Below, piece by piece: positions 18,216 through 25,535 of a DNA stretch of 64,000 nt; position 1 is the stretch's first letter, and the number at the start of each line of letters is the position of its first letter. A program made the position numbers and the translations under genes. Source of the stretch: Sulfitobacter indolifex (GTDB taxonomy: Bacteria; Pseudomonadota; Alphaproteobacteria; Rhodobacterales; Rhodobacteraceae); the NCBI RefSeq assembly GCF_022788655.1, contig NZ_CP084952.1:249827-313826 (forward strand), in the 5' to 3' direction. The notes beneath the pieces are model-generated. The model searched no databases, was not told the origin of the DNA, and was given only the letters and a program-made list of their open reading frames with translations.

Positions 18216-19787
18216 TTACGGCTGTGCTTTAGCATAGGCCGCATCAGTAAGGGGGCCGCAGGCGAGCCCTTCGGGACCGAATGCACGAAGAATAAAGGCC
18301 TCTCCATCCGGCTCTACAACACAACGCAGCGGAAAGTTGACGCCTTGTCGCAGAGCACCCACCGGGCTTGACAGCGTGACAACTTCAGCCTCGAGGAAAT
18401 ATTCGCCAGCTACATTATCCCCGCTCTGCTCGTTGCGCATATTGAATGTCCCGTCGGCTTCAAAGTGAGCCAAAATATCACCCGTGCGGTAGGTGCCGGG
18501 TTCGATGGTGGCTTTCGTGCTTTGTTCAGCGTCAGCGCGGTCCGATTGCGACTGCGCAGCTTGGTTAGGTGACACACCGTCCACACCAGAAGGCGTCGCC
18601 TCGGCGGTGTCCTCATCGGACGGGTCTGCCGATGTGCCGCTGTCTTCTATCTGCGGGGCAGCATTCTGTTCCTCAGTGGTAGTGGAAGCTTCGGGATCGC
18701 CGCTTGGAGTTTCCGCCGGTTCAGCCGTCGCGCTGTCAGCTGCGTCCTGCTGTTCAATGATGCGCTGCTCAACCTTCAGCAGTTCATCAGAACGCGTCTG
18801 AAGAAGGGCGGTCATGTCCTTGAGTTCCGTTTGCACATTTGTGCGCTGCTCTTCGGCAGCGGAGACATCGGATCGTAGGTCAGAACTGCGCAGATCAAGC
18901 TCAGAGAGTTCACTCTCCAGCTGTTGCTTCCGATCCTCAAGCTCCGCGACACTGCTTGAGATTTCCGCCGACTTTTCTTGAGCTTGCGCTTCTGTGCTGC
19001 GGGCTTGCTGGATACGTGTTTCCGCCTCTGCCAGTTCTTTCGACAGGGTTGCTGCTTCCGCCTGCAAGGCACTCAGCGTTTCGCGAAGGGTGCTTTCTTG
19101 GTCTCGCGCTTCTTTCAAGCGCGCGCCTACCGTCTCAACTTCTTTCATGACTTCAGTAAGAGCCGTCTGCGTCTCTTCACGTCTGGCTTCGCGATTTGCG
19201 ATTTCCTGATCTAAGCCGCTCAGGGTAGAGCGCTGGCTTTCAAGTTGAGCCGTCGACTGCGCTAGCTGATTGTTCGCCTCGTTTAGGGATGCTTCGACAT
19301 TTTCGGCTTCGGTCAATGCGACATCACGGCGTTCGGCCAGCGCCGCAAGTTCGCTTTCAAAGTCTTGACGCGCCGCTTCGATCTGCGCCGTCATCCCGGT
19401 CAGTTCAGTAGACAGAGCTGTTTCCGCGTCTGTGCGCTGCTCTGCCAGCGCTGCCAATTCTTTATCAAACTCCGCCATCGCCGACTCTCGCCGCTCATCA
19501 AGTCCCGCAAGGTCACCGCTTGAGCTCTCGATACGCGACTGAATATCGGTCAGTTCTCCTGACGCCGTCTTCAATGCGGCGAGTGAGGCTGCCACTTCAT
19601 CGCGTTGAAGGGTCGCGGCCTCGACTTGGCGTGCCATTTCATCTTCAAGCGAGGAGCGGTTCGTCGCGCCGTAAATACCCCAACCCCAGCCGACCGCTGC
19701 GATCACGGCCAAGGCGATGAGACCAGTGCGGTTTGCGCCATTCTTTTTGCTGTCAATCGTTTCAGTTTGATCCAAATTATCGGCCAT
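18216..19787 (-). CDS. Membrane-anchored long coiled-coil protein with a C-terminal beta-type domain
   Basis: I do not recognise a named family. From the ATG at 19787 (GGGAG 8 nt upstream) the protein has 523 residues. A short charged N-terminus is followed by one hydrophobic segment (GLIALAVIAAVGWGWGIYG). Then comes a roughly 300-residue Glu/Ala/Gln-rich heptad-like region (about 35-340), an acidic Ser/Thr/Glu/Asp linker (about 340-420), and a compact C-terminal domain that starts GTYRTGDILAHFEADGTF and contains two cysteines (LRCVVEP, GLACGPL). The C-terminal domain looks like a small beta sandwich or lipocalin-like module. The single N-terminal membrane helix suggests an inner-membrane protein projecting into the periplasm. 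It is alone between two hairpins, so it is likely monocistronic. Function unknown. Confidence 0.8.
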   Translation of the reverse strand: MADNLDQTETIDSKKNGANRTGLIALAVIAAVGWGWGIYGATNRSSLEDEMARQVEAATLQRDEVAASLAALKTASGELTDIQSRIESSSGDLAGLDERRESAMAEFDKELAALAEQRTDAETALSTELTGMTAQIEAARQDFESELAALAERRDVALTEAENVEASLNEANNQLAQSTAQLESQRSTLSGLDQEIANREARREETQTALTEVMKEVETVGARLKEARDQESTLRETLSALQAEAATLSKELAEAETRIQQARSTEAQAQEKSAEISSSVAELEDRKQQLESELSELDLRSSDLRSDVSAAEEQRTNVQTELKDMTALLQTRSDELLKVEQRIIEQQDAADSATAEPAETPSGDPEASTTTEEQNAAPQIEDSGTSADPSDEDTAEATPSGVDGVSPNQAAQSQSDRADAEQSTKATIEPGTYRTGDILAHFEADGTFNMRNEQSGDNVAGEYFLEAEVVTLSSPVGALRQGVNFPLRCVVEPDGEAFILRAFGPEGLACGPLTDAAYAKAQP

Positions 19788-19976
19788 AGACGTAACTCCC
19801 ATTCTGGGTTTGAAGCTAGCTCAAGGCCGCGTGATGTCACCCCCTTTGTCGCAGATCCTGGTTCAAATTTTTAGCAAGCTACGGTCTCTGATTATTATAT
19901 TTGCGCGACCTGACTGCCCGCACTGAGGGGGCGGTCGACACTATATCGGGCTTTCGTATCGAAAGTTTTCGAGTGC

Positions 19977-19998
19977 GCCCCGGCGCAGACGCCGAGGC
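19977..19998 (-). terminator. Candidate terminator hairpin after the gamma-glutamyltransferase gene
   Basis: GCCTCGGCG/CGCCGGGGC (minus-strand sense, one T-G pair) forms a 9-bp stem with a 4-nt loop, 15 nt after the ggt stop. A T5 run lies beside it on the plus-strand side, so direction is uncertain. Confidence 0.4.
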
Positions 19999-20012
19999 TG
20001 ACTTTTTACTAA

Positions 20013-21737
20013 TCAGTGCCCAAGGGTCGCCGCGTCGACGCGCCGTGGGTCTGACGCGCCAAACAGATAGCCGCTTTCACGGTCCACGAGGATCGACTGC
20101 GTTGACCCCATCACCGACTTCTCACTGACGTTATGGCCCCGTTGCTCAAGCAGGCCCACCGTGTCGAGATTGACCCCCTCTTCAATCCGAATTTCGTCGG
20201 GCAACCATTGATGGTGAATACGCGGCGCGAAGGAAGCCTCGGCAATGTTCATCCCGTGGTCGATGACATTCATGATGACCTGCAACGTGGTGGTGATAAT
20301 GCGCGAGCCGCCGGGTGAACCGGTGACCATGAAGACTTCTCCGTCCTTCATCACAATTGTGGGCGACATAGAAGAAAGCGGGCGTTTACCACCCTCTACC
20401 GCATTGGCATCGCCGCCGATTAGGCCATAGGCATTGGGCACACCGGGCTTAGCCGCGAAATCATCCATCTCATTGTTCATAAGAATGCCGGTGCCGTCAG
20501 CGACCATTCCAGACCCATAGGAAAAGTTGATCGTATAGGTGTTGGAAACGGCGTTGCCATCCTTGTCCACGATCGAAAAATGCGTGGTTTGGTCAGACTC
20601 GTAAGGGGCAAGCTCACCCGGCTTAATGCTGCTCGACGGTGTCGCTGCATTGAGGCTGATTTTTCCGCGAATATCCTCGGCGTAGGCCTTAGACGTGATC
20701 TCGCTCAGCGGTACATCCACGAAATCACTATCGCCAAGATATTCTGAACGATCCGCATAAGCCCGTTTCATCGCTTCGGCCATGAGATGGATCGTGTCAG
20801 CCGTGTTGTGACCAAGGAACGAGATCGGGTAGTCTTCTAGAACGTTCAGGATCTGGATGATATGCGCCCCGCCAGAGCTGGGCGGTGGCATTGAAACGAT
20901 CTCATAGCCTCGGTAAGTGCCGCGCACCGGGTCACGTAGGACCGGCTTGTAGTTTGCCATATCCTCAACCGTGATGCGCCCACCAGCAGCCTGTACGGCG
21001 TCAGCAATCTTTGCTGCGGTCTCACCTTTATAAAATCCGTCAGGCCCTTCATCGGCGATCTTTTGCAAGGTATTTGCAAGGTCCGCCTGCACAAGGGTCT
21101 CGCCGGGCTCATAGAAACCGCCGCCTTCTTTGTAAAAGATGCTCTCAGACGTCGGCCATTTCTTCAGCCGGTCTTCAAGCCCTTTGAGGCTGTCAGCAAG
21201 GCCGGGCGTGACGGCGATGCCATCACGCGCAAGGGCGATGGCCGGTTCGAGCACTTCGGCAAGCGTCATGCTGCCGTATTTTTCCAACGCCATCTGCATG
21301 CCAGCAACGGTTCCCGGCACCCCGACCGCAAGCCCTGTAAAGCGCGAAAGCTCGCTGTCGGCGTTGCCTTCATCGTCGAGGTACATATCACGGTCGGCGG
21401 ATGAGGGGGCCATTTCGCGATAGTCTATGGCCTTTGTCTCGCCCGTTTCTGCGTCATGGACGATCATGAACCCGCCGCCCCCAATATTGCCTGCGCGCGG
21501 CAAGGTTACAGCCAATGCGAAAGCCACGGCCACGCCTGCGTCAATGGCGTTGCCGCCCGCTTCGAGTATATCAAGCCCAATTTGTGCCGCCACGGCCTCT
21601 TGCGCCGACACCATACCGTTTTCGGCATAGTCGGGGTGAACGCGGTCATTCCCGGAAAAAATCGCTGCTTCTTGGGCATGAAGTGCAGGGGCTGTCGACA
21701 TTGTCAGGCATAGTGCGCCGTTGATAAGCTGTCTCAT
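20013..21737 (-). CDS. ggt: Gamma-glutamyltransferase (periplasmic)
   Basis: 574 residues from the ATG at 21737, placed 6 nt after GGAGG; the ATG directly before it (21740) is an alternative. A signal peptide MRQLINGALCLTMSTAPALHA precedes the mature part. The autocatalytic cleavage site is visible at T384 in ESDQTTHFSIVDKDGNAV, giving a large and a small subunit as in known enzymes. Other conserved blocks are GGNAIDAGVAVAFAL, NIGGGGFMIVHD, KRPLSSMSPTIV and GSPGGSRIITTTLQV. It transfers or hydrolyses the gamma-glutamyl group of glutathione and related peptides in the periplasm. It stands alone on this strand. Confidence 0.95.
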   Translation of the reverse strand: MRQLINGALCLTMSTAPALHAQEAAIFSGNDRVHPDYAENGMVSAQEAVAAQIGLDILEAGGNAIDAGVAVAFALAVTLPRAGNIGGGGFMIVHDAETGETKAIDYREMAPSSADRDMYLDDEGNADSELSRFTGLAVGVPGTVAGMQMALEKYGSMTLAEVLEPAIALARDGIAVTPGLADSLKGLEDRLKKWPTSESIFYKEGGGFYEPGETLVQADLANTLQKIADEGPDGFYKGETAAKIADAVQAAGGRITVEDMANYKPVLRDPVRGTYRGYEIVSMPPPSSGGAHIIQILNVLEDYPISFLGHNTADTIHLMAEAMKRAYADRSEYLGDSDFVDVPLSEITSKAYAEDIRGKISLNAATPSSSIKPGELAPYESDQTTHFSIVDKDGNAVSNTYTINFSYGSGMVADGTGILMNNEMDDFAAKPGVPNAYGLIGGDANAVEGGKRPLSSMSPTIVMKDGEVFMVTGSPGGSRIITTTLQVIMNVIDHGMNIAEASFAPRIHHQWLPDEIRIEEGVNLDTVGLLEQRGHNVSEKSVMGSTQSILVDRESGYLFGASDPRRVDAATLGH

Positions 21738-21861
21738 CATAATCCTCCCATTTGCGTTTGCGTGGCTTAAGGCTCGCTGTTTCTCGTAAAAAGTGCAACT
21801 GTAGGGTACTGAGACCGGTTTTGCTAGGACTGGGTGTCCCATAGAGTAAGGAGCCGCCAAT

Positions 21862-21930
21862 ATGCGATCCGCAAAATCCTTAGTCTGTATGGCCTTGCTG
21901 ATCCTAATCGCGACGAAGCAATTGATTTAG
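21862..21930 (+). CDS. Possible 22-residue hydrophobic peptide or truncated signal peptide
   Basis: An AAGGAG site lies 8 nt before an ATG that opens MRSAKSLVCMALLILIATKQ and stops after 22 residues. The good ribosome site and the signal-peptide look suggest the 5' end of a secreted-protein gene cut off by the rearrangement that left other remnants just downstream, or a tiny membrane peptide. It is divergent from ggt. Confidence 0.35.
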   Translation: MRSAKSLVCMALLILIATKQLI

Positions 21931-22189
21931 CGTGCCGACGAGTGCGACGCGCGAAATGGGCCGCCCGGGGCAGGCTCGCGGACAGGCCGCACTAAATTTA
22001 AGCGGTCCGCGCCACTCAGCCGTTGAACCCTCGGGAAATGCGCAACACAGCCATGCTGTGTTTAGGCTTTGAACCGATGACCCGGAGATCAAAACCGGTC
22101 GTATTGCGAGACGACAACCGCTGAGCCGAAGCCTGAAGCAGACCTTCCTCCTATCAGTTTGGGGACCTGTTTTGGATAGATTATGCGCG
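21931..22189. other. Gene-free remnant zone
   Basis: On the minus strand a frame ALAAVAHNLSKTG vaguely resembles the last helix of DDE transposases, but too little is left to name a family. No intact gene is seen here. Confidence 0.35.
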
Positions 22190-22460
22190 ACAGCGGCCAA
22201 AGCCCTGTGTCGGATGCCGCTCGGGTTCCAAATAAACCAGCCTCGAAATCCATCTTCGAGTGCGCAATCCCAGATCGGCCTCGCGGCTTACGTCGATCAA
22301 CTTCTGCAAGGTGCCGTCAGGTTTGCTTAGGTCATTGGTAATGCGTCCCGCAAAGCCGTCAACCTTGGCCACCATTTGCGCCCGTTGATTGATCGAGACA
22401 TCGATCCCGGTACCGACGTTGATAGGGCTCAACAAAAGACCTATCCGCCCCGGATTCTTC
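22190..22460 (-). pseudogene. Fragment of a GDP-L-fucose synthase gene (C-terminal part)
   Basis: The minus-strand frame reads INVGTGIDVSINQRAQMVAK, then GFAGRITNDLSKPDGTLQKL and IDVSREADLGLR. This matches the C-terminal end of GDP-L-fucose synthases (INVGxGxDVxI..LA.MVA, DxSKPDGTxxKLxDxSR, LGW). The N-terminal NAD-binding two thirds are absent and the end runs into unrelated sequence, so this is a relic. It suggests that a nucleotide-sugar pathway once lay here and was lost. Confidence 0.8.
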
Positions 22461-22533
22461 AGTTGATACTTTTTCGGCAGGCCGGTCCAAAAACGGCAAC
22501 CTGTGGCGGAAGGGGCCGGCAAACCAGGCCTGC

Positions 22534-22830
22534 TCAGAACCCTGAGACGACCATGTCGAGGGCGCCCCGGATTTCATAGTCGGATGCGGAAAGATCTGCG
22601 ATGGGGGGGCCTTTGAGCAGCGGGGAGGGGATCGCCGCCATCTCCGCAGTGTGCAGGGCATGGGCATCGCCCTCAATCTCGAACACTGGCTCCAAGCGTC
22701 CGATAACCTTTGGCCCGGCTGAAATCGGGATCAAAGGTGCGACGACGCGGGACCCGGTGTCGATCAGATCCGTCTGGAGGTCGAGCACAAGCTGCCCGTT
22801 GGATACCCGATAGACTTGAAACTGCGCCAT
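22534..22830 (-). CDS. ccdB: CcdB family toxin
   Basis: 98 residues, the standard CcdB length. It opens MAQFQVYRVSNGQLVLDLQTDLI and has the CcdB-like RVVAPLIP stretch, ending in a GALDMVVSGF helix like the C-terminal W/G-F region that contacts gyrase in CcdB. The family poisons DNA gyrase subunit A when not bound by CcdA. Its ATG shares a base with the ccdA stop (TGATG coupling). The pair sits in a mobile zone and may stabilise it. Confidence 0.9.
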   Translation of the reverse strand: MAQFQVYRVSNGQLVLDLQTDLIDTGSRVVAPLIPISAGPKVIGRLEPVFEIEGDAHALHTAEMAAIPSPLLKGPPIADLSASDYEIRGALDMVVSGF

Positions 22831-23072
22831 CAGTCGAGTCGCAGCACCTGCAGGTCTGCCAGCGGCATCCCATGGGCTTCAATCCAAGCGCGGCGCTCTG
22901 AGATCGCCGACGCGTTGTCCGCGGCCCAGGCCGCGGCCCGCGCCGCCAGCACCGCTTCTCCGACTGCAGCATCGCTGATCGCGGACACGTTCAGGCCCAA
23001 CTCCCGCGCGGCGGTGAGATTTTCCACCGTCAGGGTGATGTTTGTACGCTGCTTCTCAGTTGTGGTCTGCAT
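22830..23072 (-). CDS. ccdA: CcdA family antitoxin
   Basis: 80 residues from the ATG at 23072, preceded by CAGGAG 7 nt upstream. The N-terminal half (TNITLTVENLTAARELGLNVSAISDAAVGEAV) matches the ribbon-helix-helix DNA-binding part of CcdA, and the C-terminal tail with ERRAWIEAHGMPLADL is the toxin-binding arm. It should neutralise CcdB and repress its own promoter, where a 7-bp inverted repeat sits between the -35 and -10 elements. Confidence 0.9.
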   Translation of the reverse strand: MQTTTEKQRTNITLTVENLTAARELGLNVSAISDAAVGEAVLAARAAAWAADNASAISERRAWIEAHGMPLADLQVLRLD

Positions 23073-23094
23073 GCCATTCTCCTGTATCACATTA

Positions 23095-23123
23095 AATATA
23101 CACATAGGCAGTGTGTATGGCAA
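23095..23123 (-). promoter_or_regulatory. ccdAB promoter with an inverted repeat in the spacer
   Basis: On the minus strand TTGCCA (complement of 23118-23123) and TATATT (complement of 23095-23100) are separated by 17 bp. The spacer region carries ATACACA-N7-TGTGTAT (23098-23118), a perfect 7-bp inverted repeat. The -10 lies 22 nt before the ccdA ATG. The repeat is a likely operator for CcdA autoregulation. Confidence 0.65.
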
Positions 23124-23417
23124 TGGCGTTGGGGCACACGCATGTTTCCATATGATCAGCTCTGCCCCCTTACAATGCTCAAGGGTCAGAAACTGCCATG
23201 ACGCGGGGTGAAAACCACCTTGACCCATGGCGCATCATTGGAAATTCCGAATATTCAACAAACACTTCCAAGGTGCAGCTCATGCGAGCTTTAACGTAGA
23301 GCAAGCTTCGTATTCTAAGAGATGTGTTGATATTCTCGGTAAACGCCCACGCCGCCCTTTGGCCTAAGATCAGGCAGCCAGAGAGATGTCCCTATTCCGC
23401 TTACAGGAGCTTGGCGC
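23124..23417. other. Gene-free stretch upstream of ccdAB
   Basis: No supported gene. It precedes a plus-strand group of small phage-like genes and may hold their promoter. Confidence 0.4.
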
Positions 23418-23768
23418 ATGTTCTGGCTATTCTACAGCCTCCCCCTTGCGCAGGGTGGCGACTTTGTTATCCGCCCTTCCCCCGATGATGGTCATATCGA
23501 CCTCGAAGAAATGATGATCATCGTGGTGATCAAGGGTGAGGGATGTTTTTTTAACCTCGCCGAAACCCTACGAGCTGAGCTTGATCCCAAGGGCGCCAAG
23601 AGTAGCGCCTCCCATGACCCATGTCTGAGCGTTGTTGCGCCTGTCCACGCGCGCTGCGCCGATGTTGCACGTTATCGGCGGTTACTGGGTTGGGGGGGAG
23701 GAGACACCCAAAAAATCCAATTCAACCCCAAGCACAGTAGATATTGCCCCTTGCTTTGGCTTGGATAA
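23418..23768 (+). CDS. Hypothetical small protein (uncertain)
   Basis: 116 residues. AGGAG lies 8 nt before the ATG, a good ribosome site, and the frame ends 16 bp before the next gene on the same strand, which supports translation. The sequence (MFWLFYSLPLAQGGDFVIRP, then DGHIDLEEMMIIVVIKGEG) does not resemble a family I know, and its C-terminal half looks low in structure. It could be a real accessory gene or chance. Confidence 0.35.
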   Translation: MFWLFYSLPLAQGGDFVIRPSPDDGHIDLEEMMIIVVIKGEGCFFNLAETLRAELDPKGAKSSASHDPCLSVVAPVHARCADVARYRRLLGWGGGDTQKIQFNPKHSRYCPLLWLG

Positions 23769-23784
23769 AGCGCAGGATCGAAGC

Positions 23785-24366
23785 ATGGTTAATAAATCCT
23801 CGAAGCCGAAGCAGAACGGCTCCCGATTGCCGGTGGGAGAAATCCTTTCGGCGCGCGGGGCGTTAGACGCTTCTGACCAGCAGATAGAAGCCCGCAAACT
23901 GCATGAGATTGTCGAACTCCTATGGCTCCCAGAAATTTTGAGTGAGGAGGAAATGTCCGCGCGCATCCTCCGCGCTCTAGACCTTTACGAGGATCTGAAA
24001 CCAGATGGCAGTGCGGAGAGCATGTTGGCGGCGCAAATGGTAGGCACCCATTCAGCGGCATTGGATTGCCTCAGGCGCGCAGCAAACGAAAATCAAACAA
24101 CCGTGGGCCGCGATATGGCGCTCAAGCATGCTCATAAACTAATGGCCCTCTACACCCAGCAGCTGGCCGCTCTTGATAAGCATCGCGGCAAAGGTCGGCA
24201 AAAAGTTACTGTCGAACATGTACATGTGCATCCCGGCGGACAGGCAGTGGTCGGCAATGTTGAGACGGGGCGGCGCGGTGATAAAGATTTGCACGACGCC
24301 GAACCCATTGACCATATGAAGGATGTGTCCACACCCACCAAAGCAGCGAAGAAGAGGGCGCCCTAA
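23785..24366 (+). CDS. Phage-like hypothetical protein with a VHVHPGGQAVVG motif
   Basis: 193 residues from the ATG at 23785, with AGGAT about 8 nt upstream. The central part is helical (KLHEIVELLWLPEILSEEEM, ESMLAAQMVGTHSAALDCLRRA). The C-terminal part has VTVEHVHVHPGGQAVVGNVE, a hallmark of a hypothetical family found in alphaproteobacterial prophages and islands, followed by a basic tail. That family is often followed by a short gene with an HGGATGSGAPRGNQNALKHG motif, as here. No function is known to me. Codon use and location fit mobile DNA. Confidence 0.7.
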   Translation: MVNKSSKPKQNGSRLPVGEILSARGALDASDQQIEARKLHEIVELLWLPEILSEEEMSARILRALDLYEDLKPDGSAESMLAAQMVGTHSAALDCLRRAANENQTTVGRDMALKHAHKLMALYTQQLAALDKHRGKGRQKVTVEHVHVHPGGQAVVGNVETGRRGDKDLHDAEPIDHMKDVSTPTKAAKKRAP

Positions 24367-24417
24367 CGTAGCCGGTCCGAGTAAATAACAACGACACACC
24401 CGCGAAACACAGCGCCG

Positions 24418-24651
24418 ATGCGCCAGAGCCCGAGATGCGGCGCCAAAACCCGCAAGGGGACCCGATGTCAGGCCCCTGCCCTCTCAGGCAAAACCCGCTG
24501 CCGAATGCATGGCGGCGCGACAGGCTCGGGCGCCCCGCGCGGCAATCAAAACGCGCTGAAACATGGCCTCTATACGAAAGAAGCGTTGGCGCAGCGAAAG
24601 CATGTTCGCGACCTGCTGCGGAAGGGCAAAGAGCTCATCGAGAAGATGTAG
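24418..24651 (+). CDS. Small HGG-motif protein (phage-like hypothetical)
   Basis: 77 residues, basic. The N-terminal RCGAKTRKGTRCQAPALSGKTRCRMHGG has three regularly spaced cysteines and a C-terminal histidine (C-x8-C-x9-C-x3-H), compatible with a small metal-binding fold. It continues GSGAPRGNQNALKHGLYTKE, a motif shared by many short phage and island proteins, some near terminase genes. It lies 51 bp after the VHVHPGGQAVVG gene. Function unknown. The pairing is the best evidence that both are real. Confidence 0.75.
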   Translation: MRQSPRCGAKTRKGTRCQAPALSGKTRCRMHGGATGSGAPRGNQNALKHGLYTKEALAQRKHVRDLLRKGKELIEKM

Positions 24652-24832
24652 CCGCGCGAGCACTCTAGCGCAGCCTAAAGAAAATAAAGCTGCCGAACAC
24701 TAGTGCGGTGCGCGGCGCTGAACATCGTTTGCTCGGGTGCTCGCAAGTTTCAAGAAATTCACTATAAGAAAGGAAGAGGGCGTTCCCGCACAGGCAGTAA
24801 ACCTACGCTTCGATCAGCAGCAGAAAGCTGGG

Positions 24833-25231
24833 TCAGGAGCTTATAGCGCGAGACGCTGTACGCGTTCTACATCCGCAGTGTAGGAGGAGGCCAAGCGTTG
24901 CACCCATGGCAATGCCCAGCACATCGGCGACAAGGTCCGCGACCTCACCTTGGCGGCCAACATAAGGTTGGATGACCTCGATTGCTGCCCCAAAAACAGC
25001 CGCCGCGAGCGCCACCCGAAACAGCGCCTTCGGATAGAGGGCGGCGCAGGGCAGAGTTAAGGCCGCAAACGCTAGCAGGTGATGGGTTTTATCGGACCCG
25101 GGGGCGTTAGTGGGGACGTTTATAGGAATGAGGGTCAATATTGCGATGCTGACCATCAAGCTAATCGTCAGCCAGATTACAACTAATCGTCGACGTTTTG
25201 CGGCAAAGGCAGCCACTCGAAAACTGGACAT
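24833..25231 (-). CDS. VanZ-like membrane protein
   Basis: 132 residues with four hydrophobic segments. It contains GSDKTHHLLAFAALTLPCAAL, FGAAIEVIQPYVGRQGEVADLVADVLG and a final glycine-rich helix, matching VanZ-like domains (DKxxHxxxF, EhhQ, DxxxNxxG types). The role of these proteins is poorly known; VanZ itself raises teicoplanin resistance. It starts 7 bp after the XRE gene on the same strand. VanZ-like genes also occur near polysaccharide loci, but here the neighbours are mobile genes. Confidence 0.8.
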   Translation of the reverse strand: MSSFRVAAFAAKRRRLVVIWLTISLMVSIAILTLIPINVPTNAPGSDKTHHLLAFAALTLPCAALYPKALFRVALAAAVFGAAIEVIQPYVGRQGEVADLVADVLGIAMGATLGLLLHCGCRTRTASRAISS

Positions 25232-25238
25232 GTAAAAA

Positions 25239-25487
25239 TTATCTCAACGCTTTAGGCGCGCGGATGCGGATGCCGGGGCCGTCGTCCGGCGCGCCAATGA
25301 ATTCGATGCCGGCGGCTTCAAGAGCCGCCTTTACTGCGGCGATGTTCGGCGCGTTACTATTAGGTACGCCGTTATCCGTTTCCATTCTTTTAATGGTACG
25401 GACACTCACACCACTCAATTTTGAAAGCTTTTCGACGCTTACTTTTAAAGCATGCCGAGCAGATCTGATCTGGGCGCCTGTTATCAT
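25239..25487 (-). CDS. XRE-type helix-turn-helix transcriptional regulator
   Basis: 82 residues from the ATG at 25487 with GAGGG upstream; a TTG two codons earlier is possible. The HTH is ITGAQIRSARHALKVSVEKLSKLSGVSVRTIKRMETD, and the tail AALEAAGIEFIGAPDDGPGIRIR is a common C-terminus of small Cro/C1-type regulators in Rhizobiales and Rhodobacterales. It is divergent from the recombinase gene across 34 bp and probably controls both directions. Confidence 0.88.
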   Translation of the reverse strand: MITGAQIRSARHALKVSVEKLSKLSGVSVRTIKRMETDNGVPNSNAPNIAAVKAALEAAGIEFIGAPDDGPGIRIRAPKALR

Positions 25488-25497
25488 TGACAAACCC

Positions 25498-25535
25498 TCT
25501 AAATGGATCTAAAAGTGCCATATGTCATATTTAGA
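25498..25535. promoter_or_regulatory. Candidate operator between the XRE regulator and the recombinase
   Basis: TCTAAA occurs at 25498-25503 and 25508-25513, one helical turn apart, and its complement TTTAGA at 25530-25535. ATATGTCATAT (25521-25531) is a small perfect dyad across the recombinase start. The set is compact enough to be an XRE binding region, but this is pattern only. Confidence 0.4.
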
